Positions 20,697-32,300 of a stretch of DNA of 64,000 nucleotides are shown one piece after another. Source of the stretch: Datura wrightii (taxonomy: Eukaryota > Streptophyta > Magnoliopsida > Solanales > Solanaceae); NCBI GenBank assembly GCA_035772735.1, contig JASDFA010000027.1, positions 152,766,001 through 152,830,000 on the forward strand. The letters run 5' to 3'. The translations under genes were made by a program, and so were the position numbers. Under the pieces are notes generated by a model that saw nothing but the letters and a program-made list of their open reading frames with translations, had not been told where the DNA came from and ran no database searches. How positions within the stretch are numbered: the first letter of the stretch is position 1; each line of letters begins with the position of its first letter.

Positions 20697-22590
20697 ATGA
20701 CTCAAAAAAGATAAATAACCGAGGATGCCTAGGACAAGAGGGCAAGAGATATGCAGCTCAGAGGGCCCTAAGGGACAAGCCCTCTACATCCGAGCTGGAG
20801 AAAGACACACCTAGTGGTTCACTGGAGGAGTACAAAGTTGATACAGATAACACTGACGAACCCCAAACCACGAGGGAACAAGCCAAGGCCTAGGCCGTTG
20901 CTACCTCATACACACCGATAGATGCTCCACAGTTTGAAGAGGGAGATGATGCATATCCCTAAGAGTCTAGTAGTGGCTCAAATACTGAGGATAGGTCAGA
21001 TGAGGCTGAGTCTAGTGATGAAGATCATAAGACCCCACGTCTAGAAAGCCATACCATCAGGTGGAGTGTGTCAGGTGCTCGAGAAATTTATGAGCAGGGC
21101 CTCACCCTCACGTCAAAGCAGAATCCGAGGTGAAGCATTCAGGAGGAGCCGCAAATCTTGACAAGCTCCCTAAACGAGGTCAAAGAGATAAAGCGATTGT
21201 TTGATCTATATGAGTTTATCTAGAAGGCAAGAACCCCTAACATCTTCTATGCTGACATGGTGAGGGAGTTCTATGACAACTACTTGGCAACTATGCAACA
21301 GCAGACTCTGGCTCGACAGAAAGTAAAGGGGTAGTCTAGACTGCAGAGTGTGAGGGTCTGAGGGCGTGTAGTTGATGTCTCAGAGTGAGCCATTGCCCAA
21401 ACTTCTTATGGGCTAGATTATCAGGCCCTAAACTCCATAGTAGAGTTTGACCGTGTTGAGGCCTTGACAAGTGTTAAGAAGTTGAGCTTGGAGAAGAGAC
21501 TAAGACAGGTGAGGTGGTTGGCTAGAGTGATAGCTTGGGAGAAAGAGAATGTAGATTGGGTGACCAGTGGATGATAGGTCACCATATTCTTGCTTAACTT
21601 CATAGAAAAGGCCTACTGGACATTGGTTCACCTCAGGTTAGTGCCGCGAAATAGCTTTGGTGATGTGCATTATCTCGGGATATGCTATGAACATCCTGAA
21701 GGTTATAGCAGAGGAGATTCAGGATCAATCTTTGTCCTTGATCACTACGAGTCCATTCCTGAGTCTCATATATAGGCTCTGTAGAGAGTTAGGTGTTTGG
21801 GTGATAGCGGAGATAGATGCAAGAGTCGGAGGCAATCAAACTGCTTTATTGGGTTGATACAAGATTAAATGAACCCGGTGAGCTAGGTTAGAGCACCAGC
21901 AGTAGTCTCGACACCACTACCAGTAGGGGCGACCAGTTAGATGCCCCTACCTCAGTTGAGGAATGTTAGATGCAGGCTACTAATGTTGGCCACACAGCAG
22001 CTGCCTCCAACACTTCCTCTACACCTCCACTAGCCACATTAGGCCAGGTCCTAGTCGGATGCATTCTTGTTGCCCAAGAGTTTTTATAGAAGTTGTCCAA
22101 GAGGCTGACATTTACTTGGAAAAAGGTCAACAAGATGATGGAGCAGGCCAAGCCTTGGTTCAAGGCTGAGATTAAGGAGGCAGCTAGAGGACTACATAAC
22201 ATATTAGAGAGTTTTCAGCAATGTCTCAATGAGCGACTATCTGAGCATCCGGATATAAGAAGTTTGAGAGAGCAGATGGGGCCACTATAAAGGCAGGTAG
22301 CTAAGTTCTCGTCTTGATAGCCGGCCACATTTTCAGCCCCGATTATTCTGTTATTTGAGGATGAGCCAGAGGAGGAGCTTGATCTAAGGGCATTCTTGGC
22401 CCACAAGCCGGCTAGTGGAGATAGAGGAAAGCGGAGATCAGAGGAGGTACTTGATGAGGAGGCCGCTAGAAAGAGAATAAAGAGAGAGAGAAGGGAGCGC
22501 AAGCGAGTGACAACAGCTGGCCTATAGACTCATGACTAGCATATGGCTGAGCTGCAAGAGAGAGATAGAGGAGCTAGGAGTTCAGCTGTT
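20697..22590 (+). pseudogene. A3 extra ORF, putative plant transposon protein family, heavily decayed
   Basis: From ATG at 20697 one frame can be followed with many stops. The conserved core VREFYDNYLA (about 21270) matches VREFYANWNP of A1 and is followed by the family's VDVSE and LDYQALNSIVEF segments, then helical sequence up to 21650. Shorter open pieces follow (LTFTWKKVNKMMEQAKPWFK, 22102-22161) and a Lys/Arg/Glu-rich tail (about 22340-22520). Many stops are TAG/TAA where Gln would fit, which suggests C-to-T decay. It is cut by A2 at 22595; the remainder lies from 28572. Confidence 0.7.
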
Positions 22591-22595
22591 TGGCC
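22591..22595. repeat. Target site duplication of A2, left copy (TGGCC)
   Basis: TGGCC here and GGGCC at 28567-28571 flank the LTR ends; four of five bases match. Confidence 0.75.
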
Positions 22596-24033
22596 TGATC
22601 ACGTACAAAAATAGAATGCCCGAGATACGCTTTATGACTTAAATTAGTCTTGTTTATCTAAGTTATTGTATACATTTTCATGTAATTTTATATGAAGTGA
22701 AGATATGTGCTAACCAACATGATTAGCCTTTGTTTTGTAGGTTTTGATGACTTTTTAGTAACTAATCCATGAGTTGGTGAAGTAGAGGCTTGGAAACGGA
22801 ATTAACACGCTAACGTCGGCAAAGAGGAGGCACAAAACAGCCCACCTGCGCGTCGGCAACATGCCACGGCAGGCAAGCTGATCACAAAAGCCCACCTACG
22901 CATTGGCAACGTGCCACGGCAGGTTGGCTGCGCTACCAAGAGGTGCCAACGCGCTGCCCAAACAGCGTGACACGCTGCCAATGCGGCAGGGTGCTGCCGG
23001 GGCCAAGTTCGGGTGCTTTCCAGAGAGCTTCCACGTTCGTAGCGTGTCACGGAGGCAGGGCTCCGCGATGCACTCCGTGACACGTTGCTTGTTATTCTGG
23101 GAAAAAGTTCCACTACTATAAATAGCACACTTAGGTTCATTTTCCATAATTCAGACTTGGTGGAGCAAGGACGTGGGTTACAGGCAGTTGAGGGACGAAA
23201 AAGCTCAGGGTTTTTCTCTCCTTCTTTCTTCTTTCACTCAATTGTTTGTATGATTAACACTTGTTTTAGGATGATTAATCCACAAATGAGTGGCTAATTC
23301 CCTCCCTTGCTGAGGTTATGAACATTTGTGATGAATTTTGATTATTGAATTATATGGTTTTTCATCTTCTTCTTCCATGTTGTTCTATTAATTCTTGTTT
23401 CTACTGCATTGGTGTGTGGCCGACATTAATGTACATCTAAAAAGTCCGATTTCACTCGAGAGAGCACGAAATTGGAAAGTTGTGAATTAATAGGGTATTG
23501 TTCTTAACTTGATTTGGGAAAATTGGGTTTTGATGTGCTTTCCTGATAGAAATATACTTGAAAGCCGTATTAGTCAATTTAGGAACCGAAATTGTATTGC
23601 TAGGTCATGAATTGCATTTGATCACAGAAATGTAGACGGATGGTTTATGATTCTTAAGTGAGATTAAATATGAGAGTTTAAATCTCTTGGCTAATGTTCT
23701 TGGCTAGCAACTGGAAGAGAAAGATTAACCAATTTATGATTATAATCAAGTTCATTACATGTTCTTAACCTTGACATGCTCATAACCATAGTTTAAATTC
23801 AAAGTAGATAGTGTTAGTAGTTTTAGTACATAATTTATAAAACAAACTTTTCAATTGTTGGTTACGTTGTTGTCAGCATATTTAGAGGTGAGATAGAATA
23901 TAGTATACTTAAGCAATTTTTACTTATCCAGAGTCTCCTTGGATCAATACTTGGCTTACTTAAGCCACTTACTACTTGTTCGACCACGTGCACTTGCGTG
24001 TCGGTTTTTAACCCCTAACAAACCAGCTGAGCA
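22596..24033 (+). repeat. A2 5' LTR
   Basis: TGATCACGTAC... to ...GCTGAGCA, 1438 bp, equal in length to 27129-28566. Segments around the TATA box and in the R/U5 part are recognisably related to the A1 LTR (for example GCTTGTTATTCTGGGAAAAA before TATA). Confidence 0.92.
23044..23125 (+). promoter_or_regulatory. A2 LTR promoter: GC-rich inverted repeat and TATA box
   Basis: GTGTCACGGAG (23044-23054) pairs with CTCCGTGACAC (23073-23083); TATAAATAG follows at 23117-23125, 33 bases downstream. The 3' LTR copy (TATA 27650-27658) has lost part of the pairing. Confidence 0.72.
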
Positions 24034-24039
24034 AGTTTT

Positions 24040-24057
24040 TGGCGCCGTTGCCGGGGA
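24040..24057 (+). promoter_or_regulatory. A2 primer binding site, tRNA-Asp type
   Basis: TGGCGCCGTTGCCGGGGA, six bases after the LTR end; identical to that of A1. Confidence 0.93.
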
Positions 24058-24206
24058 GACATGGCAATTGGTGAATTTTTCTTAAGTGTAAATTTACTAT
24101 TTTTTTTTCTAAGTGCTGACAACTTGGTCTTAGTGTTTGTTTTAATTCTTTTTTATATTTTTTTGTTTTATATTATTATTCTTCTTTTTCGGATACCCTT
24201 ATTGAC

Positions 24207-25154
24207 ATGACATCGTGGAATACAAATGGTATAAATGGTGGATACTCATATTTTAGCAAATCTTGTCTGAATTGCGGAGGACACCACTCGTGGCAACACT
24301 GTAACACGTGCAATATATGTGATGGTCAAGATGGCCATTGGGATGGCTGTCCGAATGCATATTACCCTCCCCCAAGCCCCTACTATGATCCTTCTGTTGT
24401 TTTTGCTGAATATAGGCATGCTGGAAATGAGGACTTGGGATGCCAAGTTCAAATAAAAGACATGCTGAAACAACTCTTGGAGCAATCAAAAGCAATGAAC
24501 GAGGCGATGGCAGTATTGAGAATTCAACAAGAAGAGAATGCAGAGGCTCTAGAAAGGATGAGCGTCAAATTCACGGAGATGATTGCTGAGGCTGAAGCTT
24601 GTGATAAATTGCAGGTAACAGTTGTAGCCGATATTCAAGAGGAACTACAAGAGGAAGACAAGGGTGAATTTTTGGATGAAGCCCAACAATTAGAATCTAT
24701 TGAGTGTCCCCGTGATGGGCTCAAACTTATGGAAAATCCATTCATGGAAGAAGAGATAGAGTTTCCCCCATTTGACATTAATGGAGAGATAGATGTCGAT
24801 GCTGAGAAGGTGTTTACAAGTAAGGAGGTCAAGCACAATGCAGTTTCAGAGTTGAGGTTTATTGGACCACACTCGAAGCATTTTTCGACATTAAGTTTGG
24901 TTGACAACATAGAAATAGAGTCTTCCAAGCTTATAGAGAAATGTCTAGAGGAGGACCAAGCCCCGTATATTTTGAAACTTGCTAACTCAGAGAGACAAAA
25001 TGAGTTCGCTTACTTGAGGGCCAAGAGGTTCAAAAGGCAACATCTACTGCTTGGTCCTTACAATTTTTCACCACCACCCCTGGAGCATAAGAGGAAATTA
25101 GAGAAGAAATTAGGGGTGAGATTCATATCCTCAAGGTGGAGGAAAAAGCGGTGA
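24207..25154 (+). CDS. A2 zinc-knuckle ORF, 315 aa, function unknown
   Basis: Intact from ATG 24207 to TGA 25154, 150 bases after the primer site, where gag would normally begin. The N-terminus has two Cys/His clusters, CLNCGGHHSWQHC (residues 20-32) and CNICDGQDGHWDGC (about 35-48), which resemble retroviral zinc knuckles, then a Pro/Tyr-rich stretch. Residues about 80-135 look like a coiled coil (QIKDMLKQLLEQSKAM...). An acidic middle follows, and the C-terminus is basic, ending SSRWRKKR. No capsid domain like that of A1 Gag is seen. It may be a Gag-derived RNA-binding protein; that is inference. In an old-looking element, an open frame of this length suggests either selection or luck. Confidence 0.75.
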   Translation: MTSWNTNGINGGYSYFSKSCLNCGGHHSWQHCNTCNICDGQDGHWDGCPNAYYPPPSPYYDPSVVFAEYRHAGNEDLGCQVQIKDMLKQLLEQSKAMNEAMAVLRIQQEENAEALERMSVKFTEMIAEAEACDKLQVTVVADIQEELQEEDKGEFLDEAQQLESIECPRDGLKLMENPFMEEEIEFPPFDINGEIDVDAEKVFTSKEVKHNAVSELRFIGPHSKHFSTLSLVDNIEIESSKLIEKCLEEDQAPYILKLANSERQNEFAYLRAKRFKRQHLLLGPYNFSPPPLEHKRKLEKKLGVRFISSRWRKKR

Positions 25155-25160
25155 AACTAG

Positions 25161-25211
25161 ATATGTCGTGCCGCTACGTAAAATTAGGCGCTGCTTGGGA
25201 GGCAACCCAAG
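25161..25211 (+). promoter_or_regulatory. Conserved block and hairpin after the A2 ORF (loop AGGCAA)
   Basis: ATGTCGTGCCGCTACGTAAA leads into the perfect hairpin CTTGGG (25194-25199), AGGCAA, CCCAAG (25206-25211), starting 40 bases after the ORF stop. Same layout as A1 with a different stem. Confidence 0.75.
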
Positions 25212-27091
25212 GGTACCATGCGTACCATTTTAATTTCTTGCATTTAAGTTGATTTTATTTATTTTTCATCTTATGTTGTTTTGGTGGAAAGCTAAGCACA
25301 GATGGAGGGGAAGTCTGAGTACCCGTGGAGGAGGAAGCTAACAAGCATGGAAGAGAAAAAGTGTGGGGTCGAACACACACTTGTGCAAAGTTGAAGGAAG
25401 GCATGCTATTAGCTAGGCCTAATGGCCTCAGGGAGTATTTCTCACCCTTTTTAAATTTTAATTTGATGGTATGAGGACATAGCAGGATTCAAGTGTGGGG
25501 TGAGGGAAATTTCAAGGGAAATTTCAAAAATTTTTGTTGTGCTTAATGATTTTTGGTGAATGTAATGCTTGTGAGAAATTTGAAAAATTTGAAATTTTTT
25601 TGTGAATTAAGCATGACTTCATCACCCGTTGGTTTTTCTTTTCGGTTCTTTTCAGACGGGGGTCTTTGAACCGAAAAATAAAAATTTTTCTTTTTTTTTT
25701 CTTTGTCTGTATATAAAATTTTTAGTCATAGCTAGGGACTGTTTCCGACGATGGATGGATGACGATCGTCTTGAGGAAAAATTAGTCGATAGGTTGTGGG
25801 TTTATGAACCCGTAGCTAATCGATGCTTGAGGTTCTTGTTATGGGCAATAAATGGTTGTAAGATGCAAGTATGTTCAGTGTTGAAGCATGCAAGCGTATA
25901 ACTTTGTTTGAGAGACTTAGGCTCTTGTATTTGACTCAATATGATGGAAGTTTAATTCTGAATTCTGGTGATTAGCTGAGTAAGAGTCTACTGATTGTGT
26001 CTTGATTTGAGCATGTGCCATGAGTGTAAGGTTTTTGAGTATTCTGTGTTATTATGAAATGTCTAGAACTTGCCTGGTGTGTTTATAAAACGAAATGAAG
26101 GATGTGAATTTTAGGAGATGATATAGGCATTTCTTTGAATGAACCAAACTTTTATCCCTCATTATACCTACCTTGAGAAATTAATCCTAGTTAACCCCAC
26201 TGACCCTTGAGCCTATTCTTTGACTGCTGCAACATAAGCTTAATCCTTTTTCTTTCATTAGCCTTGAAATTGAAACAAAACTCCTAAGCGCTTAAAGGAA
26301 AAATCCGAAAGAGTAAAGGAGTGAGAAGAATGAAAAAGAAGGGAAAGTAGCAATTGTAAGAGTTGAGAAAGGTCGAGGGTGCACTTGTTTGAATATGGGT
26401 GAGTATTAGTAGGGAGTAAGAAAATAAATAAATGAAAAGTTACTTATAGAACTCCTTACTAATAAGCTAAAAGTGCCTGAAGAAAGGGGGGAACAAAAGA
26501 GGAAAAAGAAAGATGAAAAGAGAAAAAGGTGAAGTGAGGGAAGGGAAGTTTGTAATGAAGGCGTGATGTATTAAAAGCGCTGAGGAAAGATAGTCACTAT
26601 TACTGGCAATAATAGTACTTACCCGCACCTGAGTTACATTACAACCTAAAAAGTCCTACTTGATCTTACATTCATACATCCTTAAATTAGTGGAATAAAA
26701 CACTAAGGGCAAGCTTATGGGTCATTACATGATGCATGTGAATTCTTTGTGAGAGTGAGTGTAATTCTATGCATGTACCCACACATGTTGTGATATAAAA
26801 ATTGTTTTTGCGTGTGAAATTGGGTAACTCTCTTTCCATGAGGGGCACATGTTGAATGAAGGATACAATTCATGTGGGATTTCTTAATCAGTTGATTTGC
26901 ATGAGTTTTCCAAGATAGAGAGTCAATTCTTGAGGTTAGGAAGTCTGCACATAATTGTATTCAATTTCAATGATTAAATCGTGCATGCTCTATTTTTAGC
27001 TTGCTATCTTAAACAGTCATTGTAGCCGTAACTTGAATTATCTTGCTAAATTGGTTATGTGGGAGTCTCCATATGCGTGATATGTAAAAGG
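25212..27091 (+). other. A2 3' noncoding region
   Basis: No coding sequence supported. Contains two extra polypurine-tract-like copies of AAGTGTGGGGT (25359-25369, 25491-25501), a purine-rich GAAAAG tract (about 26280-26560), and the conserved GGGCAAGCTTATGGGTCAT segment (26707) shared with A1. Confidence 0.65.
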
Positions 27092-27126
27092 TTGTTCGAG
27101 GACGAACAAGGCTTTAAGTGTGGGGT
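27092..27126 (+). promoter_or_regulatory. A2 pre-tract hairpin and polypurine tract
   Basis: TTGTTCG (27092-27098), AGGA, CGAACAA (27103-27109) is followed by AAGTGTGGGGT (27116-27126), two bases from the 3' LTR. Confidence 0.8.
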
Positions 27127-27128
27127 TG

Positions 27129-28566
27129 TGATCACGTACAAAAATAGAATGCCCGAGATACGCTTTATGACTTAAATTAGTCTTGTTTATCTAAGTTATT
27201 GTATACATTTTCATGTAATTTTATATGAAGTGAAGATATGTGCTAACCAACATGATTAGCCTTTGTTTTGTAGGTTTTGATGACTTTTGAGTAACTAATC
27301 CATGAGTTGGTGAAGTAGAGGCTTGGAAACGGAATTAACACGCTAACATCGGCAAAGAGGAGGCACAAAACAGCCCACCTGCACATCGGCAACGTGCCAC
27401 GGCAGGCAGGCTGATCACAACAGCCCACCTGCGCATTGGCAACGTGCCACGGCAGGTTGGCTGCGCGACCAAGAGGTGCCAACGCGCTGACCAAGCAGCA
27501 TGACACGCTGCCAACGCGGCAGAGTGCTGCCGGGGCCAAGTTCGGGTGATTTCCAGAGAGCTTCCGCGTCCGTAGTCTGTCACGGAGGCAGGGCTCCGCG
27601 ATGCACTCCATGACACGTTGCTTGTTATTCCGGGAAAAAGTTCCACTACTATAAATAGCACACTTAGGTTCATTTTTCATAATTCAGACTTGGTGGAGCA
27701 AGGACGTGGGTTACAGGCAGTTGAGGGACGAAAAAGCTCAGGGTTTTTCTCTCCTTCTTTCTTCTTTCACTCAATTGTTTGTATGATTAACACTTGTTTT
27801 AGGATGATTAATCCACAAATGAGTGGCTAATTCCCTCCCTTGATGAGGTTATGAACATTTGTGATGAATTTTGATTATTGAATTATATGGTTTTTCATCT
27901 TCTTCTTCCATGTTGTTCTATTAATTCTTGTTTCTACTGCATTGGTGTGTGGCCGACATTAATGTACATCTAAAAAGTCCGATTTCACTCGAGAGAGCAC
28001 GAAATTGGAAAGTTGTGAATTAATAGGGTATTGTTCTTAACTTGATTTGGGAAAATTGGGTTTTGATGTGCTTTCCTGATAGAAATATACTTGAAAGCCG
28101 TATTAGTCAATTTAGGAACCGGAATTGTATTGCTAGGTCATGAATTCCATTTGATCACAGAAATGTAGACGGATGGTTTATGATTCTTAAGTGAGATTAA
28201 ATACGAGAGTTTTAATCTCTTGGCTAATGTTCTTGGCTAGCAACTGGAAGAGAAAGATTAACCAATTTATGATTATAATCAAGTTCATTACATGTTCTTA
28301 ACCTTGGCATGCTCATAACCATAGTTTAAATTCAAAGTAGATAGTGTTAGTAGTTTTAGTACATAATTTATAAAACAAACTTTTCAATTGTTGGTTACGT
28401 TGTTGTCAGCAAATTTAGAGGTGAGATAGAATATAGTATACTTAAGCAATTTTTACTTATCCAGAGTCTCCTTGGATCGATACTTGGCTTACTTAAGCCA
28501 CTTACTACTTATTCGACCACGTGCACTTGCGTGTCGGTTTTTAACCCCTACCAAACCTGCTGAGCA
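27129..28566 (+). repeat. A2 3' LTR
   Basis: 1438 bp, TGATCACG... to ...CTGAGCA; partner of 22596-24033. Confidence 0.92.
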
Positions 28567-28571
28567 GGGCC
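28567..28571. repeat. Target site duplication of A2, right copy (GGGCC)
   Basis: One mismatch to TGGCC at 22591-22595. Confidence 0.7.
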
Positions 28572-29324
28572 TAGAGAGCTAGTGGGTGACAAAGACCCAT
28601 TGTGTTAGCCACATTCAGCCCAAAAAGATATAGAGGTCGCTGAGGCGGCAAAGATTGCTGAGGGGGCGAACATAGCCCCCACCATTATATTATTGACTTT
28701 GTTGGCCACCACTAATGCCATGATTGTAGAGTGAAGAGTGTGCCTTCACACCAGCCTCCACAGGATGATCAGAGCACATAGAATGCCATAGGTATGTCCC
28801 TCTAGTTCTTACTTCCTTATTTGGGGACAAAGCATTTTTATAAAGGGGGTGTATCTATTTTGTCTGTTTTGTTCGTCCAAGGGTTATTGTTGCCATGTTT
28901 CTTTTCCCTCGGACATGCTATCTAGTAGAAGCAGCATAATTAGGATATTTTGTTTTTGTGTAACTAGAAGTAGCTTAGGAGTACTTAACAACCAATAAAA
29001 ATGCACATGTGTTTGACGTTTCGATATTTGTTAGAAAAAAAATTACCCTTTACAAAAATTGTGATTAGATATGTTGGTTTACTGCAAAGCATGACTATTA
29101 TGGATCTTTTTGTGGTATTTATGTGATTACCATGAGTAACTGTAGCATAGTTGTGGATGAACTGGATAGGTAGTGCGTGATGCAAACCTGTACCATGTAG
29201 GAGTGAAGTTCTTACTTAGTTTAATACTGTGTAGGTGCTCTAAAACTTGGTCGGTTAGTCTTTGCTTAGATTTAAGGATAGTTGGTTAGGAAAGGATCAT
29301 AGGATATTTTTGATTTATCCTAGT
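28572..29324 (+). pseudogene. A3: end of the decayed extra ORF and start of the 3' region
   Basis: About the first 170 bases continue the coding-like character of the A3 extra ORF (Ala/Glu-rich, KIAEGANIAPTIILLTLLAT) with stops. The rest is AT-rich and noncoding. It is interrupted near 29324 by an unrelated AT-rich block. Confidence 0.5.
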
Positions 29325-32300
29325 TTAGCTTAAACTAGATAAATTATCTGCGCTTCGCGCGGTGGTGAACAACCTTATTAAATTTACTTAGGATCATCAT
29401 TTGGAAATATCCGTTTAGTTTTTAGATATTATACATCAACAAAATTTATTTCTCTTCATTTTTTGAAAATTCAAACACTTTACTAAAATTATAATGTAAT
29501 TAAATTAATTTCTTTGCAAAGAGTTTTCTCCAAATCCCATTCGTTAAATCATATGGTCATCAATGATAAAAGTGAATTGTTACTATCGGATATACAAAGG
29601 ATTTTAAAGGTGATTATCGATGTATTTTATTTTATACAACAAAGAAGAAAAGTGACTTTTCTCTTTGTGTTTATTCACGGATTAAGAAGGTGAAGGGTAT
29701 GAGGATTTCATAAAATGTGAAATTGAGTGAGTTGTTGTTTGAGATTTTTTGCAATAGAGTAATAGGGATTTTAATGTGTTGTGCTTTGTAAGAATGTGAG
29801 TTCCATTGGAGAAGGCAACTGAATTCATTTGCACCAAACAGAGAATTTGAACAGATGAGACATGACTTTTAGTAAAAGAAAAAAGTCTAAGAAAATCTAC
29901 CAGGGAATAATTGAGTGGCCGAAATACCAATGTGAAAAAATAACATAAAGTCGTTGTAAAGTGAGAAGTTGCATATTTGTGCCGATTGGAGTAATTTTCT
30001 ACATCCCCATGGTAATTCTTGGAAAGCATCATTCCTATTGGAAAGATAAAATTTACCAATAGTGAATATGTTAATTCTTGAAAAATTCCAACCTAATGGT
30101 AAGGCTAATTTTTCCAACGGTCTAAAGTTTGTAGATAGTATCATAGAATAAGTAGAGAATTCCAGAAAATGTTAAAGTAGTATGGAGATTCAAATTTTTT
30201 TCCTCATAAAATACTGCTTTTCCGTGATATCGGAGTTAAATAGTTATCTTTTAGCAAAACAAAGAAATATGTCAAAATGTCCCAGAAAATAGCTGAGTGA
30301 CCAAGATACTAATGCTACAAAAGAAAAATATAGTGATTGAAAATAAAAAATTGCATACAACCTACTAATTTGAGTTTTTATGCACCCCCATGATTATTTT
30401 TGGATTTTAGTTACAGGTATTAGCAGGATTGGGATTATATTCAGTTATTGTTTTAATTCATTGAAGGAAGAATACAAAGATGAGAGTGATTAAAAGTCGT
30501 AATGGTATAAATAGAACATATCACATATTAGTGTAGGAGGAAAAATGAAACTGAGAATTAAGGAAGAATACAGAGAGAGGGAAGAAAGAAAGGAATTCAA
30601 AAGTAAGTCTACCCGGGGAAGATGGGTGGGAATGATGAAGAATAAGGAGAGAGAGAAATAAGGGAGTAGAAATAATTTCAAAAGTCTTGATTCATATATA
30701 GTTTGGTAGTTTTATTTTTACGCTAGAAAGTAGAGTAATTTGTAAAAAACTTGTACGTACAGAGAAATACAATCCTCGTGTATGGGATATGTCACATAAC
30801 CTGGACATAAGGTTAAATTAAGTTTGTTAAAGTCAAGAAAAGAGAAACAACTTAATAATTTTTTGACATGTTTATTTCTAGGTGTAAAACATGTTATCCA
30901 TACATGTAAAACTTTTTTCACATAGATGTCAGTATTAAGATATCTTGAATTCACACATCAAGAAGTGAACTAAAATTGAACAGCTAGTTGAAATTTAATG
31001 TAAATGGATAACAGGAACTTCGTGACCAATGAAATAAGAAAATACCAAGTATTCACTCCAGATAATATTATTAATAAAAACATTAGCACGTATAATTTAG
31101 GTGACGTTTTTGTATTTTTACCAAATGCAATTTAATTACATTGTAGAGTAAGGCTAGAACTTCTCTATCATATATGTTGTTGTTCAACATCAACATTTCA
31201 GGATATGACATCTCGCATTACAACAACCTCAATGACAAAGTTGACACAAAATTAATATTTCTTTCCTTCTTTGATAAATTCAATTGAAGATTAAGTATAC
31301 AAATGCACAATAAAATTATAAAAGTATTTAGAATTTTGAATTAAATAGGATTTCGAAAAAATAGTGGAAGAGACACAATTATTGGGATTGCTAAAAGTGT
31401 CTTTTGAATTTTCTTATAGAATAGTCTGTGTAAAAAATGACTTAGCTTATTGTCGTAGTTTTTCTAGTAAAAGGAAAAAAATAAATCTCATGTATAGTTA
31501 TGAGTGATAGGTCCGACATAATACACTAAGTATTTGATTTCAGGGTTTATTTTATTTTGTGAAGTTGATCAAGAAAAAAGAGATGTCATTGTAGTTGTAG
31601 TGAATGTTGTGGTATTTTATCATGCCATTAATGTACCAAAATGCGATGCATTATAGAATTTTCTGTTGCTAGTTTTTTTTTTGTTTCTTCTTGAAAATGA
31701 AGGAGGCTCAACCTTATAATCAAAATTTTTACTTGCTTATGTATAAATTATTAATATGTTTAAAATTCAAAAATTTATGTTGGTTGTCATGTTTAAGCCA
31801 ACATTGAGCGAGCCTCACGCAACTGCAAAAGTTATCGTCATGTAACCAGGTTACATGTTAAAGATACAAAATAACCTCTTGCAAAAATGCAAAGTGACGA
31901 GCATAAATAAGACCCTGTTTTGTCGCTCCTTCTCTTGAACAAAGTCATAGTAAGAGATTAGTACAGTGGCACATTCTTATCAAGTTTAAACAAAAAGTTG
32001 TGTGCTATATAATTACCAACAACACATTATGTGGAATAAGATTGACAGTCAAGTCTGATTGTCGTTTCGGTGATAGAAATTAATACTCCATCAGATAATT
32101 AGTTTTTAAAAAAATATTATATTTGTTATAAAAGTGGTTTGTGATTATTGGTATACAATATTTCATTAAGTTTCAAGGGTGAGAACCATGGTGTGGATCT
32201 TAGAACAAAATATAGAACTTATTATGAAATTATTTTAAGAATCTAATTATTATAATTCTAAGTAACTTAAACTTATCATCAAACTCCTAAAGGACTTCAA

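Larger units (their letters stand above)
22596..28566 (+). mobile_element. A2: complete short non-autonomous Athila-type element
   Basis: 5.97 kb with two 1438-bp LTRs, a tRNA-Asp primer site (24040-24057), one intact 315-codon ORF, the post-ORF hairpin block, a purine-rich 3' region, the pre-tract hairpin and a polypurine tract. No protease, RT or integrase. By eye the LTRs differ at about 30 positions, so it looks older than A1. It is inserted in the extra ORF of A3. Confidence 0.9.

Noticed and set aside
22802..23147. Overlapping open stretches on the minus strand in the A2 LTR (and the equivalents at 27243-27680)
   Set aside because: They arise from GC-rich inverted-repeat sequence in the LTR U3, on the strand opposite to the element.
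29325..29365. Definite Helitron 5' end
   Set aside because: The GC-rich palindrome is suggestive, but no matching 3' end with hairpin and CTRR at an A/T insertion site could be established.
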